From assembly GCA_035933635.1 (NCBI GenBank), contig DASYYY010000009.1:124001-188000 (forward strand): a stretch of 64,000 nucleotides of DNA. The letters run 5' to 3'. The stretch comes from JAKIVR01 sp035933635 (lineage in GTDB: Archaea; Thermoplasmatota; Thermoplasmata; Lutacidiplasmatales; UBA184). Below the pieces are notes generated by a model. That model did not search any database, was not told the origin of the DNA, and saw nothing but the letters and a program-made list of their open reading frames with translations. The position numbers and the translations under genes are program-made. This document shows, piece by piece, positions 51,979 to 60,281 of the stretch (positions are counted from its first letter, which is position 1; every line of letters begins with the position of its first letter).

Positions 51979-53160
51979 CTAGCCCCCACGCTCGTAGACC
52001 ATGAGCGAGTGGACGTTCGCGCTGCCGCTCAGGTTGTGCACGAGGCCCCAGTGCGGGTCGGGGGCCTGCCGTGCCGCCGGCACCTGATGGGCGAACTGAC
52101 GGTAGATCTCCACCGCCTGGGCGATCCCCGTCGCGCCCAGCGGGTGGCCACAGCCGAGGAGACCACCCCGTGGGTTGACCACGAGGTCCCCCCCGACGGA
52201 GCTTCGGCCATCGGCGACGAACTTGCCGCCGGCTCCGGGCGGACAGAGACCGAGCGCCTCGTACTCGACGATCTCGGAGATGGTGAAGCAGTCGTGGACC
52301 TCGGCGACGTCGAGGTCCTTCGCCGACATCCCCGCGCTGCGGAACGCCTCGCGGCCCGCGTGTTCGAGACCGAGCCACCGGCTGAGCGAACCGGCATTGG
52401 CGAGGTTGTGCCAATCGGAGTACTGTCCGGTGCCCCGGATCCAGGCGGGGGTGTCCGTGTACTGGCGTGCCCGTTCGGCGGCGACCAGCACCACCGCCGC
52501 CGCCCCATCGGTCATCGACGAGCAATCGCCGAGCCTCAGCGGCGGGGAGATCAGCGGCAATCGGCCCAGCTTCTCCCGGGTGAACTGCTTGTCGTAGAAC
52601 TGCGCCTCGGGATTGGTGTTGGCGAACGCGTGGTTCTTCTCCGAGACCGCCGCGAGCTGCTCGTCGGTGGTACCGAACTCGAGCATGTGGCGCTGGGCGA
52701 CCATGGCGAAGAACGGCGGGGCGGTGGCACCGTGGGCCCCGTCCCACGGACGGTCCATCACGCAGGCCATCGAGGTGTTCGCCTCGGCCATCGACGGGAG
52801 GTTCATCTTCTCGACCCCCAGGGCGACGGCGACGTCGGAGAGCCCCGAGGCGATCGCCGCGTAGGCGCTGCGGATCGCCGACTGTCCCGACGCGCAGGCG
52901 AGCTCGGTCCGCTGCAGGATGCGGTGCGGCGCGATCCCCAGGAGCTCGGCCGCGAGCGGAGCGACATGGGACTGGAAGGCGAAGCGCTCGGGCTCGGCGG
53001 CCCCCACGAACAGCGAGTCGACCTCCTCGGAACGGAGGTTCGGCACCGCCCGGAAGAGGGCCATACCCGCCTCCTGGACGAGCTCGGACCAGGTGGCGTT
53101 GCGGACCCCGAACTTCGTCGTCGCACCCCCGACGAGCGCGACGTCGCGCCGCTCGGTCAC
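51979..53160 (-). CDS. Acetyl-CoA C-acetyltransferase-like thiolase (SCP-x type)
   Basis: A 393-residue thiolase-fold enzyme of the archaeal/SCP-x group that pairs with DUF35. The nucleophile is Cys89 in ELACASGQSA; the other active-site residues are in EVHDCFT and GCGHPLGATG. It should condense two acetyl-CoA or cleave a 3-oxoacyl-CoA; in archaea the pair serves the mevalonate pathway. Its GTG overlaps the leuB stop, so it is the fifth gene of the leu-type operon. Confidence 0.9.
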   Translation of the reverse strand: MTERRDVALVGGATTKFGVRNATWSELVQEAGMALFRAVPNLRSEEVDSLFVGAAEPERFAFQSHVAPLAAELLGIAPHRILQRTELACASGQSAIRSAYAAIASGLSDVAVALGVEKMNLPSMAEANTSMACVMDRPWDGAHGATAPPFFAMVAQRHMLEFGTTDEQLAAVSEKNHAFANTNPEAQFYDKQFTREKLGRLPLISPPLRLGDCSSMTDGAAAVVLVAAERARQYTDTPAWIRGTGQYSDWHNLANAGSLSRWLGLEHAGREAFRSAGMSAKDLDVAEVHDCFTISEIVEYEALGLCPPGAGGKFVADGRSSVGGDLVVNPRGGLLGCGHPLGATGIAQAVEIYRQFAHQVPAARQAPDPHWGLVHNLSGSANVHSLMVYERGG

Positions 53161-54293
53161 GCGGCCACCCCCCGGATCGCCTCGGCGACCCGGTCGCCGG
53201 CGCCGCTCGTCGTGACGGTCCCGCCCTGGTCGTAGGTGCGGGCCGAGCCGTCGGCGAGGATACGCGCGAGCACGGACTCGAGCCGGTCGGCCTGGGCGGT
53301 CAGCGCCCGGTCGGATCGGCGGGTCCCGAGGTGGCGAAGCATCATCTCGATGGCGAAGAACGTGGCGAACGGGTTGACCTGGTTCTTGCCGGCGTACTTG
53401 GGGGCGCTGCCGTGGACCGGCTCGAACATTGCGTGCTCGGAGCCGATGTTTCCTCCGGCCGCGAACCCCATGCCTCCCTGGAGGACGCTGGCGAGATCGG
53501 TGATGATGTCCCCCATCATGTTCGTGCTGACCACGACGTTGTAGTGCTCGGGATTGCGCACGATCCACTGGGTGAAGGCGTCGACGTAGGCGTAATCGCG
53601 CTCGATCTCGGGGTACTCCTCACGACCGATGCGGTCGAACGTCGCCCGGAAGAACCGGCAGCCCTCGAGCACGTTCGACTTGTCCACGCAGGTGACGCGG
53701 CGGACGCCGTCCTCGGGGGCCCCCCGGGCCCGCTTGCGCGCGGCGTCGTAGGCGAAGCGGATCACGCGCTCGGCCCCGACCTTGGTGATGAGCCGCGTGT
53801 CGACGGCCACTTCCGTCGAGTTCCCGCGCTGGAGGACGCCGCGGGCCGGCGTGTAGAGGCCCTCGGTGTTCTCGCGGACGATGATCATGTCGACGTTCTT
53901 GGGCGACCAGACCTCCTTGAACTGGCCGCTGATCCGGTGGACCACCCCGGGGTAGAGCCGGCACGGCCGCACGTTGGCGAAGAGGTCCAGGTTGCGCCGT
54001 AGGCCGAGCACGAGCGCCGCGCCGGCGATGTCCCCGCTCGGGAGGTTCACGCCGGGCCAACCGACGGCACCGAGGAGGATCGCGTCCGCCTCGCGCGTGG
54101 CCGCCTCGGCTTCCGGCTCCCACTCCCGGCCGCGCTCGCGGTAGTAGTTGGCCCCGCCCGGGTACTCTTCTAGGTACCACGGGTGCGGGCCGTTCTCCCC
54201 CAGGGCGTCGAGGACCTTGCGTCCCTCCCGCACCACTTCGGGCCCGGTGCCGTCCCCGGGGAGCAGCACGATGCGGTAGCCGTTGGAGCTCAT
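53157..54293 (-). CDS. leuB: 3-isopropylmalate (or homoisocitrate) dehydrogenase
   Basis: A 378-residue NAD-dependent beta-decarboxylating dehydrogenase. LLPGDGTGPEVVREG, VRENTEGLYTP (substrate loop), the catalytic Tyr/Lys region and TNMMGDIITDLASVLQGG (metal Asp) are clear. The family includes isopropylmalate, homoisocitrate and isocitrate dehydrogenases, which cannot be separated with certainty here. The neighbours leuA, leuC and leuD make the leucine pathway likely, but a homocitrate route to lysine has the same gene set. ATGA overlap with leuD. Confidence 0.88.
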   Translation of the reverse strand: MSSNGYRIVLLPGDGTGPEVVREGRKVLDALGENGPHPWYLEEYPGGANYYRERGREWEPEAEAATREADAILLGAVGWPGVNLPSGDIAGAALVLGLRRNLDLFANVRPCRLYPGVVHRISGQFKEVWSPKNVDMIIVRENTEGLYTPARGVLQRGNSTEVAVDTRLITKVGAERVIRFAYDAARKRARGAPEDGVRRVTCVDKSNVLEGCRFFRATFDRIGREEYPEIERDYAYVDAFTQWIVRNPEHYNVVVSTNMMGDIITDLASVLQGGMGFAAGGNIGSEHAMFEPVHGSAPKYAGKNQVNPFATFFAIEMMLRHLGTRRSDRALTAQADRLESVLARILADGSARTYDQGGTVTTSGAGDRVAEAIRGVAA

Positions 54294-54814
54294 GCCGAGG
54301 CGCCCGCGGCCGCCCTTTGCTCGAACTCGCGCCGCACCTTCTCGACCAGGCCGCCGGCCTCGAGGAGTTCGAGCAGGTGCTCGGGCAGTGGAGGAAAGTG
54401 GACCGACCGGCCGGTCCGCACATTGGTCACCGTACCCGCCCGCATCTCGATCCGGGCGGTGTCGCCCTGCTCGAAGAGGGCGCGCACCCCGCGGACCTCG
54501 ATGGCGGGCAGGCCCAGGTTGATCGAATTACGGAAGAAGATCCGCGCGAACGAATCGGCGACGATCGCGCCGACCCCGACGGCCCTCAGGGCCTGGGGCG
54601 CGTGCTCCCGGCTCGAGCCGCAGCCGAGATTCTCGCCGCCGATGATGATGTCCCCGGCGCGCGCGTTGGCGGCGAACTCCGGCAGGCCGATCTCGAAGAC
54701 GTGCTTCTTGAGCTCGTCCGGGTCGATGATGGTCAGATACTTGCCGCTGATGATCTGGTCGGTGTCCACGTCGTCGCCGAGGGTCCAGACGCGTCCTTCG
54801 ATCACCTCGCGCAT
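54290..54814 (-). CDS. leuD: 3-isopropylmalate dehydratase small subunit
   Basis: A 174-residue swivel-domain subunit of the aconitase family. DDVDTDQIISGKYL at the start and GGENLGCGSSREHAPQAL (substrate-binding loop) are standard, followed by ARIFFRNSINLGLPAIEV. The substrate-selective segment after the DTDQI motif does not let me separate isopropylmalate from homoaconitate. Lies 11 nt after leuC. Confidence 0.92.
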   Translation of the reverse strand: MREVIEGRVWTLGDDVDTDQIISGKYLTIIDPDELKKHVFEIGLPEFAANARAGDIIIGGENLGCGSSREHAPQALRAVGVGAIVADSFARIFFRNSINLGLPAIEVRGVRALFEQGDTARIEMRAGTVTNVRTGRSVHFPPLPEHLLELLEAGGLVEKVRREFEQRAAAGASA

Positions 54815-54825
54815 CGTCGGACCCC

Positions 54826-56109
54826 CTACAGGTACTCCCGCGGGTCGGTGATCTCGCCTCGGATCGCGGTCGCCGCCGTCGCGGCGGGGCTCATGAGGTA
54901 GATCCGGGCTTCCTTGGCGCCCATCCGTCCGGGGAAGTTACGGTTGGAGGACGACGCGCAGACCTCCTCGGGGGAAAGGATCCCCATATTGCCTCCGAAG
55001 CACGCCGAGCAGCTCGAGTTGGTGAAGACCGCGCCGGCCTCGGTGAACACCTCGATCAACCCCTCCTTCAGCGCCTGGTCGTAGATCTTGGTCGACGCCG
55101 GCGTGACGATGAAGCGGACGCCGGGTGCGACCTTCTGTCCCTTCATGATCCGCGCGCCCTCTCGAAGGTCCTCGATCCGCGCGTTGGTGCACGACCCCAG
55201 GAACACCTGGTCGACGTGCACGTGCTCGGCCACGATGTCGGTCATCGGCCGGACGTTGTCCGGCGAGTAGGGGCAGGCGACCATCGGCGGCATCCCGTCG
55301 ACGTCGATGTCGAGCACGCGCTCGTAGCGCGCATCGGCGTCCGGCCGGGTCGGGTGCATCGCATGCTTGGCGATCGGACGGACGTACTCCAGGGTGGTCG
55401 CGTCGGCGGTGATCATCCCGCACTTCGCGCCCATCTCGGTGGTCATGTTGCAGATGGTGAACCGGTCGGTCATCGGGAGCCGGTCGATCGTCGGACCGGC
55501 GAACTCGACGGCCTTGTAGGTCGCGCCCGTCGTCTTGATCTCGCCCAGGACGCGGAGCACCAGGTCCTTCGCCGTCACCCCCGGGGCCAGCGTACCACGG
55601 ACGTTGACACGGATCGTCGGGGGCACCTTCAACCACAACCGCCCGAGGGCGAGGACCGCCGCCATCTCCGTCGGCCCGATCCCCGCCGCGACGGCGCCCA
55701 TCGCGCCGAGCATGTTCGTGTGCGAGTCGGTGCCGACGGCGAGGTCGCCGGGCACGACCCATCCGTCCTCGGCGAGGATCTGATGGCAGATCCCGTGACG
55801 GCCGACGTCGTAGAAATGCGGCAGGTGCTGCTCGGCGGCGAACTTCCGGAGGATCCGGTGGAGCACGGCGGCCCCCTCGGTGGAGGCGGGCACCCAGTGG
55901 TCGATGGCGATGACCACCCGGTCGGGGTCCCAGACCTTGGGGGCACCCATCTGGTGGAACGGCCCGACGGTCTGGGCGCCCTGCTCGTGCATCATGGCGA
56001 GGTCCACCTTCCCCTCGACGATCTGGCCGGGGACGACGTGATCGAGATCGGCCGAGCGGGCGAGAATCCGTTCGGCGAGCGTCAATCCGTGACCGCCGTT
56101 CGTGCTCAT
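54826..56109 (-). CDS. leuC: 3-isopropylmalate dehydratase large subunit
   Basis: A 427-residue aconitase-family subunit that holds a [4Fe-4S] cluster and isomerises 2- to 3-isopropylmalate (or homocitrate to homoisocitrate). Cluster cysteines are in FLGSCTNARIEDL and NSSCSACFGGN; GTDSHTNMLGAMGAVAAGIG and the C-terminal FPGRMG are standard. Length is that of the short archaeal HacA/LeuC type. Its ATG overlaps the leuA stop. Confidence 0.93.
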   Translation of the reverse strand: MSTNGGHGLTLAERILARSADLDHVVPGQIVEGKVDLAMMHEQGAQTVGPFHQMGAPKVWDPDRVVIAIDHWVPASTEGAAVLHRILRKFAAEQHLPHFYDVGRHGICHQILAEDGWVVPGDLAVGTDSHTNMLGAMGAVAAGIGPTEMAAVLALGRLWLKVPPTIRVNVRGTLAPGVTAKDLVLRVLGEIKTTGATYKAVEFAGPTIDRLPMTDRFTICNMTTEMGAKCGMITADATTLEYVRPIAKHAMHPTRPDADARYERVLDIDVDGMPPMVACPYSPDNVRPMTDIVAEHVHVDQVFLGSCTNARIEDLREGARIMKGQKVAPGVRFIVTPASTKIYDQALKEGLIEVFTEAGAVFTNSSCSACFGGNMGILSPEEVCASSSNRNFPGRMGAKEARIYLMSPAATAATAIRGEITDPREYL

Positions 56110-57353
56110 TGGGCTCCCACCTTCGGTACGATCCCCTCGACCAGTTTCCAGAACTCCGAGTCGGAGATCCCTTGATGTTCGAAGATCTCCCGGTACTCCC
56201 CCAGGAACTGCTGGAGCGAGCCCTTGCCGCGTCCCTCACCGGAGAGCTTGACGCGCTGCAGCAGCTCGGCGAGCGCGGGGTCGGGGAGCTGCACCCCCCG
56301 TTCCTTGAGCTTCTCGACGAGGGCGGCCTTGCCGGTGTGCTTGCCCAGGATCATCTGGCGCCGCCGGCCCACCACTTCGGGCTGGAGCGGCTCGTAGGTC
56401 AGGGTGTTGGCGAGGATGCCGTGCGTGTGGATGCCCGCCTCGTGGGAGAACGAGTTGTACCCCACGAGCGCCTTGTTCGCGGCGAGCGGGATGCCGCTGA
56501 TCTCCTCGACCTTCCGCGAAAGCGCGTAGATCCGGTCCAGTTGGAGACCGGTCCGGACCTCGTACAGGGACTCCAGCGCCAGTGCGACCTCCTCGAGCGA
56601 GGCATTGCCGCTGCGTTCGCCCAGGCCGTTGACACAGACGTGGGGTACGTTCACCCCCGCCTCCACCGCGGCGATGGTGTTGGCGGTGGCGAGCCCGAAA
56701 TCGTTGTGGCAATGCACCGACCAGTCGGACGGGCGCACCCGGCGCTGGAACTCGGCCAGGAACCAGCGGAACGTCAGCGGCGTCATGATCCCGACCGTGT
56801 CGGAGATGACGAGGCGGTCGGCGCCGGCCGACTTCGCCGCACCGTACAGGCGCTCGACGAAATCGAGGGGCGCGCGCACCGTGTCCTCCGTGACGAACGC
56901 CACGTGCAGACCGGCGTCCTTGGCCCGGCGGATGCAGGCGACCGACGCGTCGACGACCTGGTCCTGGCTCATCTTGAGCTTGTAGCGCAGGTGTACGTTG
57001 CTGGCGGCGACGAAGATGGCGATGAGCTTCGCCCCGCTCTTGATCACCGCGTCGACGTCGGCCGGGACCGTGCGGGCGGAGGCGAGGACCTTCGCCTTGA
57101 GTCCGGCATGGGCCAGCCGATGGACCGCGGTCGCCTCCTGATCGGAGACCACCGGGATCCCCGCGTCGATGACCTCGACCCCGATCTCGGACAGGTCCTC
57201 GGCGATGGAGAGCTTCTCTTCGGGAGAGAAGTGCACCCCGGGCATCTGCTCGCCGTCGCGGAGCGTCTCGTCCCAGAAGGTGATGTGCTCGGGGATGTGG
57301 CGCTGGGCCAACGTCTCGGCGTGGTAGGACTCGACGAGACGCTCGGAGCTCAT
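56106..57353 (-). CDS. leuA: 2-isopropylmalate/homocitrate synthase family enzyme
   Basis: A 415-residue TIM-barrel Claisen condensing enzyme. The catalytic motif WDETLRDGEQMPGVHF is at about 27-42; the metal-binding HCHNDFGLATAN and GLGERSGNASLEEV follow, and SHEAGIHTHGI supplies the second His. The C-terminal regulatory LeuA dimer domain (about 120-130 residues) that senses leucine is absent, so the enzyme may be insensitive to that feedback, or may be a homocitrate or citramalate synthase. It heads the operon leuA-C-D-B-thiolase-DUF35, with a TATA-like GGTTATG 30 nt before its ATG. Confidence 0.88.
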   Translation of the reverse strand: MSSERLVESYHAETLAQRHIPEHITFWDETLRDGEQMPGVHFSPEEKLSIAEDLSEIGVEVIDAGIPVVSDQEATAVHRLAHAGLKAKVLASARTVPADVDAVIKSGAKLIAIFVAASNVHLRYKLKMSQDQVVDASVACIRRAKDAGLHVAFVTEDTVRAPLDFVERLYGAAKSAGADRLVISDTVGIMTPLTFRWFLAEFQRRVRPSDWSVHCHNDFGLATANTIAAVEAGVNVPHVCVNGLGERSGNASLEEVALALESLYEVRTGLQLDRIYALSRKVEEISGIPLAANKALVGYNSFSHEAGIHTHGILANTLTYEPLQPEVVGRRRQMILGKHTGKAALVEKLKERGVQLPDPALAELLQRVKLSGEGRGKGSLQQFLGEYREIFEHQGISDSEFWKLVEGIVPKVGAQ

Positions 57354-57379
57354 CGGCCGACGGAGAGCGGCGGATGCGA

Positions 57380-57386
57380 CATAACC
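57380..57386 (-). promoter_or_regulatory. TATA box of the leu operon
   Basis: Minus-strand AAGGTTATG is centred 30 nt before the leuA ATG, fitting an almost leaderless mRNA. Confidence 0.5.
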
Positions 57387-57408
57387 TTGTCCGCGCTCGA
57401 CGGCGGTG

Positions 57409-57422
57409 ACACGTTATCGTGT
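57409..57422. promoter_or_regulatory. Perfect inverted repeat upstream of leuA
   Basis: ACACG-TTAT-CGTGT is a perfect 5-bp inverted repeat about 23 bp upstream of the leu TATA box, followed by a T-rich tract (57426-57430). In the spacer between the divergent leu and kor operons it is a candidate operator for a dimeric regulator. Confidence 0.35.
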
Positions 57423-57494
57423 GAATTTTTCAGCTCCGGAACCGGCGCCGGTCGAGGAGAATCGGGGCTCTGCGGAGCCTCCGCGGCCGTCAGG

Positions 57495-57501
57495 TTAAAT
57501 A
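57495..57501 (+). promoter_or_regulatory. TATA box of the kor operon
   Basis: TTAAATA gives an expected transcription start near 57524, just after the GTG at 57521 and before the ATG at 57560. Confidence 0.55.
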
Positions 57502-57559
57502 CGACGACTGGATGAAATGAGTGCGCTCGGTGGGCGGAGCCCTGCCGAGCCCACAGAGC

Positions 57560-59368
57560 ATGACGACACCGGCCGCGCAGGCACCCGCCCTCGTCCGCGA
57601 AGAGGGGCCGGTGGCCCAGCGAGCGGCCAAGGAACTCTCCGACGTTTCGGTCCTCATCGGCGGTCAGGGCGGCGACGGTACGCTGACCGTCTCCGATCTC
57701 CTGGGCCGATACTTCCGCAAGCGGGGGCTGTACGTCTACACCTCCCGCAATGTCCTGTCGCGGATCCGGGGCGGGCACGCGGACTCCTCGGTGCGGGGAT
57801 GTCGCGACCACGTCGCCGCGATCAAGTCCAAGGTCGACCTGCTCGTCGCCTTCGACCAGGAATCGCAGGAGCTCGGCCGCGCCGAGCTCGAAGACGACGG
57901 CCTGATCCTGTACGACTCGTCGGTGTTCCATTCCGACCTGCCCAACGCGATCGGCTTCCCGTTCGCGACGATGGCCGGCTCCCAGCTCGGCCAACCGATC
58001 TACAAGAACGTCACCGCCTACGGCGTGATCTCCCAGATGATGGGGTTCGACCCGGTGCAGACCCGGGCGGTCATCGAGGAGCGGTTCAAGCGCCGCGGCG
58101 GCGAGCTGTTGGAAAAGAATCTCAAGGCGATCGAGATCGGGCGCCAGGCCGCCGCGCAGAATCCCGATGCGCTCCACCGCTGGAGCTTGGTCGACGGCGA
58201 TGCCAAATCGCACTTGCTGCTCACGGGCAACCTTGCCGCCGCGCTCGGATTCGTCGTCGGCGGCGGACGGTTCTTCGCCGGGTACCCGATCACTCCGGCG
58301 ACGGAGATCATGGAGTATCTCCAGCGCTACCTCCCTGCCTACCACGGCGTCGTGCGCCAGGCCGAGGACGAGCTCGCCGCGATCAACATGGTGATCGGGG
58401 CGGCCTACGCCGGCGCCCGGGTGATGACCTCGACGAGCGGCCCGGGGCTGTCGCTGATGACCGAGGGGATCGGCCACGCCGGCGCTGCCGAGGTGCCGAT
58501 CGTCGTCGCGGACTGCCAGCGCGTCGGGCCCTCCACCGGCGAGCCCACTCGGCACGAACAGTCCGACCTGCTGCACCTCGCCCACCTCGGTCACGGGGAC
58601 TTCCCGAGGTTCATCCTCGCCCCGGGTACCGTCCAGGACTGTTTCTATCTCACCGTCGACGCCCTCAACCTCGCCGAGAAGTGGAGACTGCCGGTCATCC
58701 TGCTGCTCGACCAGGCGCTCTGCCAGAACTCGGTCACCACCGAGCCGTTCGACCTCAAGCAGGTCCATCTCGACCGCGGCCGGAGGCTCTCCCCGGACGA
58801 GGTCGCCCGGTTGGAGGCGTACAAGTACTATCAGTTCACCCCGGACGGCATCTCCCCGTACGCTCCGCCGGGTACTGCGGGGGTGACGAGCCAGGTGACC
58901 GGCAACGAGCACGACGAGTACGGTCACGTCTCGGTCAATCCGGTGAATCGGACGAAGATGATGCACAAGCGCATGGGCAAGATGACCCACGCGCGCGACG
59001 ACCTCCCGCTTCCGCGGCTCTACGGCGACCCGGCCGCGCGGGTCGGGTTCATCGCCTACGGCAGCACGACCGGCCCGGTCCGCGAGGCCCAGGAACTGCT
59101 CCAGACCGCCGGGGTCTCGACCCGGTTCTTCCAGTCGCGCACCCTCTTCCCGGTCCAGACCCACACCCTCGAGCCGTTCCTCAACGGGGTGGACGTCGCC
59201 TTCGTCGTGGAGCACAACTACACCGGTCAGTACTCCCAGCTCATCCGGGAGGCGCTGCCCGAGTTCGCCGGGAAGGTCCGCCCGGTCCTCAAGTTCGACG
59301 GCCTGCCGTTCCGCGCGCCGGAGCTCGTCCGGCTCGTCGAGGAGGGACTCGATGGTTCAGTCCGCTAA
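57560..59368 (+). CDS. korA: 2-oxoacid:ferredoxin oxidoreductase, fused gamma-alpha subunit
   Basis: A subunit of about 602 residues that joins the gamma domain (about 25-210, starting VLIGGQGGDGTLTVSDLLG) to the alpha domain (about 220-590, with AGYPITPATEIMEYL and MTSTSGPGLSLMTEG). With KorB it oxidises 2-oxoglutarate or a similar 2-oxoacid to the acyl-CoA and reduces ferredoxin. The YPITPAT motif is typical of the two-subunit archaeal type. The ATG is preferred because of the promoter position; GTG at 57521 would add 13 residues. It overlaps korB by 17 nt. Reduced ferredoxin could be the donor for the NADH-module-less complex I encoded here. Confidence 0.93.
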   Translation: MTTPAAQAPALVREEGPVAQRAAKELSDVSVLIGGQGGDGTLTVSDLLGRYFRKRGLYVYTSRNVLSRIRGGHADSSVRGCRDHVAAIKSKVDLLVAFDQESQELGRAELEDDGLILYDSSVFHSDLPNAIGFPFATMAGSQLGQPIYKNVTAYGVISQMMGFDPVQTRAVIEERFKRRGGELLEKNLKAIEIGRQAAAQNPDALHRWSLVDGDAKSHLLLTGNLAAALGFVVGGGRFFAGYPITPATEIMEYLQRYLPAYHGVVRQAEDELAAINMVIGAAYAGARVMTSTSGPGLSLMTEGIGHAGAAEVPIVVADCQRVGPSTGEPTRHEQSDLLHLAHLGHGDFPRFILAPGTVQDCFYLTVDALNLAEKWRLPVILLLDQALCQNSVTTEPFDLKQVHLDRGRRLSPDEVARLEAYKYYQFTPDGISPYAPPGTAGVTSQVTGNEHDEYGHVSVNPVNRTKMMHKRMGKMTHARDDLPLPRLYGDPAARVGFIAYGSTTGPVREAQELLQTAGVSTRFFQSRTLFPVQTHTLEPFLNGVDVAFVVEHNYTGQYSQLIREALPEFAGKVRPVLKFDGLPFRAPELVRLVEEGLDGSVR

Positions 59369-60224
59369 GCCGATCCCGTCGACCTGGTGCCCGGGGTGCG
59401 GGGACTTCGGCGTCCTCTCGGCGGTGAAGAAGTCGCTCGTCGAGCTCAAGATCCCCACCCACGAGGCCGTCCTCGTCGGGGGCATCGGCTGCTCGGGGGG
59501 GATCCACAACTTCCTGGAGATCAACGGCATCCACGCGCTCCACGGCCGGCTCCTCGCCCAGGCCGTCGGCGTCAAGCTCGCCAACCCCCACCTGACCGTC
59601 ATCGCGGCCGGGGGCGACGGCGACGGCTACGCCATCGGCATGGGCCACTTCATGCACGCGTTCAAGAAGAACGCCTCGTTCCTCTACGTCCTGATGATGA
59701 ACGAGACCTACGGGCTGACCAAGGGCCAGGCGGCCCCGACCGCCCGGGTCGGCTACGAGGGGAACATCGAGCGTCCCTTCGACGGGATCCTGACCGCGCT
59801 CTCCCAGCAGGTCCCGGTCTTCGTCGCGCGCACGTTCTCCGGAGACCCGAAGACGATGGGCAAGATCCTCGTCGAGGCGCTCCAGTTCAACCGCGACGGC
59901 CGCGGGTTCGCGTTCGTCGAGGACCTGTCACCGTGCGTCACCTACCACGACACCTACAAGGAGTGGCGCGAGAAGGTGCTCGACGTGAGCACGCTACCGG
60001 GCTACGACCCCACCGACCGCAAGGCGATGTTCCGCCTCTACCTCGAGACCCAGGAGCAGGGGCGCATCCCGGTCGGCGTCTTCTACCGCCCGCCGCCGCC
60101 GACCAAGGACCCGGAATCGCTCGAGCTCAAGCTGCTCCCGGACCGCATCGGGCCGGCGAACGCCGACATCGAGCTGGCGGGCAATCTCCCGCAGTACGAG
60201 AAGCTGCTCGCCTCCATCGGGTAG
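59352..60224 (+). CDS. korB: 2-oxoacid:ferredoxin oxidoreductase, beta subunit
   Basis: A 290-residue thiamine-diphosphate and [4Fe-4S] subunit. Cluster cysteines are in TWCPGCGDFG (Cys13, Cys16), GIGCSGGIHNF and SPCVTYH; the thiamine site is AAGGDGDGYAIGMGHFMHA with NETYGLTKGQ. Length is that of the archaeal two-subunit enzymes. Substrate preference (2-oxoglutarate, pyruvate or broad) cannot be told. Confidence 0.95.
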   Translation: MVQSAKPIPSTWCPGCGDFGVLSAVKKSLVELKIPTHEAVLVGGIGCSGGIHNFLEINGIHALHGRLLAQAVGVKLANPHLTVIAAGGDGDGYAIGMGHFMHAFKKNASFLYVLMMNETYGLTKGQAAPTARVGYEGNIERPFDGILTALSQQVPVFVARTFSGDPKTMGKILVEALQFNRDGRGFAFVEDLSPCVTYHDTYKEWREKVLDVSTLPGYDPTDRKAMFRLYLETQEQGRIPVGVFYRPPPPTKDPESLELKLLPDRIGPANADIELAGNLPQYEKLLASIG

Positions 60225-60281
60225 TCCGACCCCGCGGGGAAGGGCTCATCCCACCGGGCCGACTGTTCGCCCGCGAAATTC

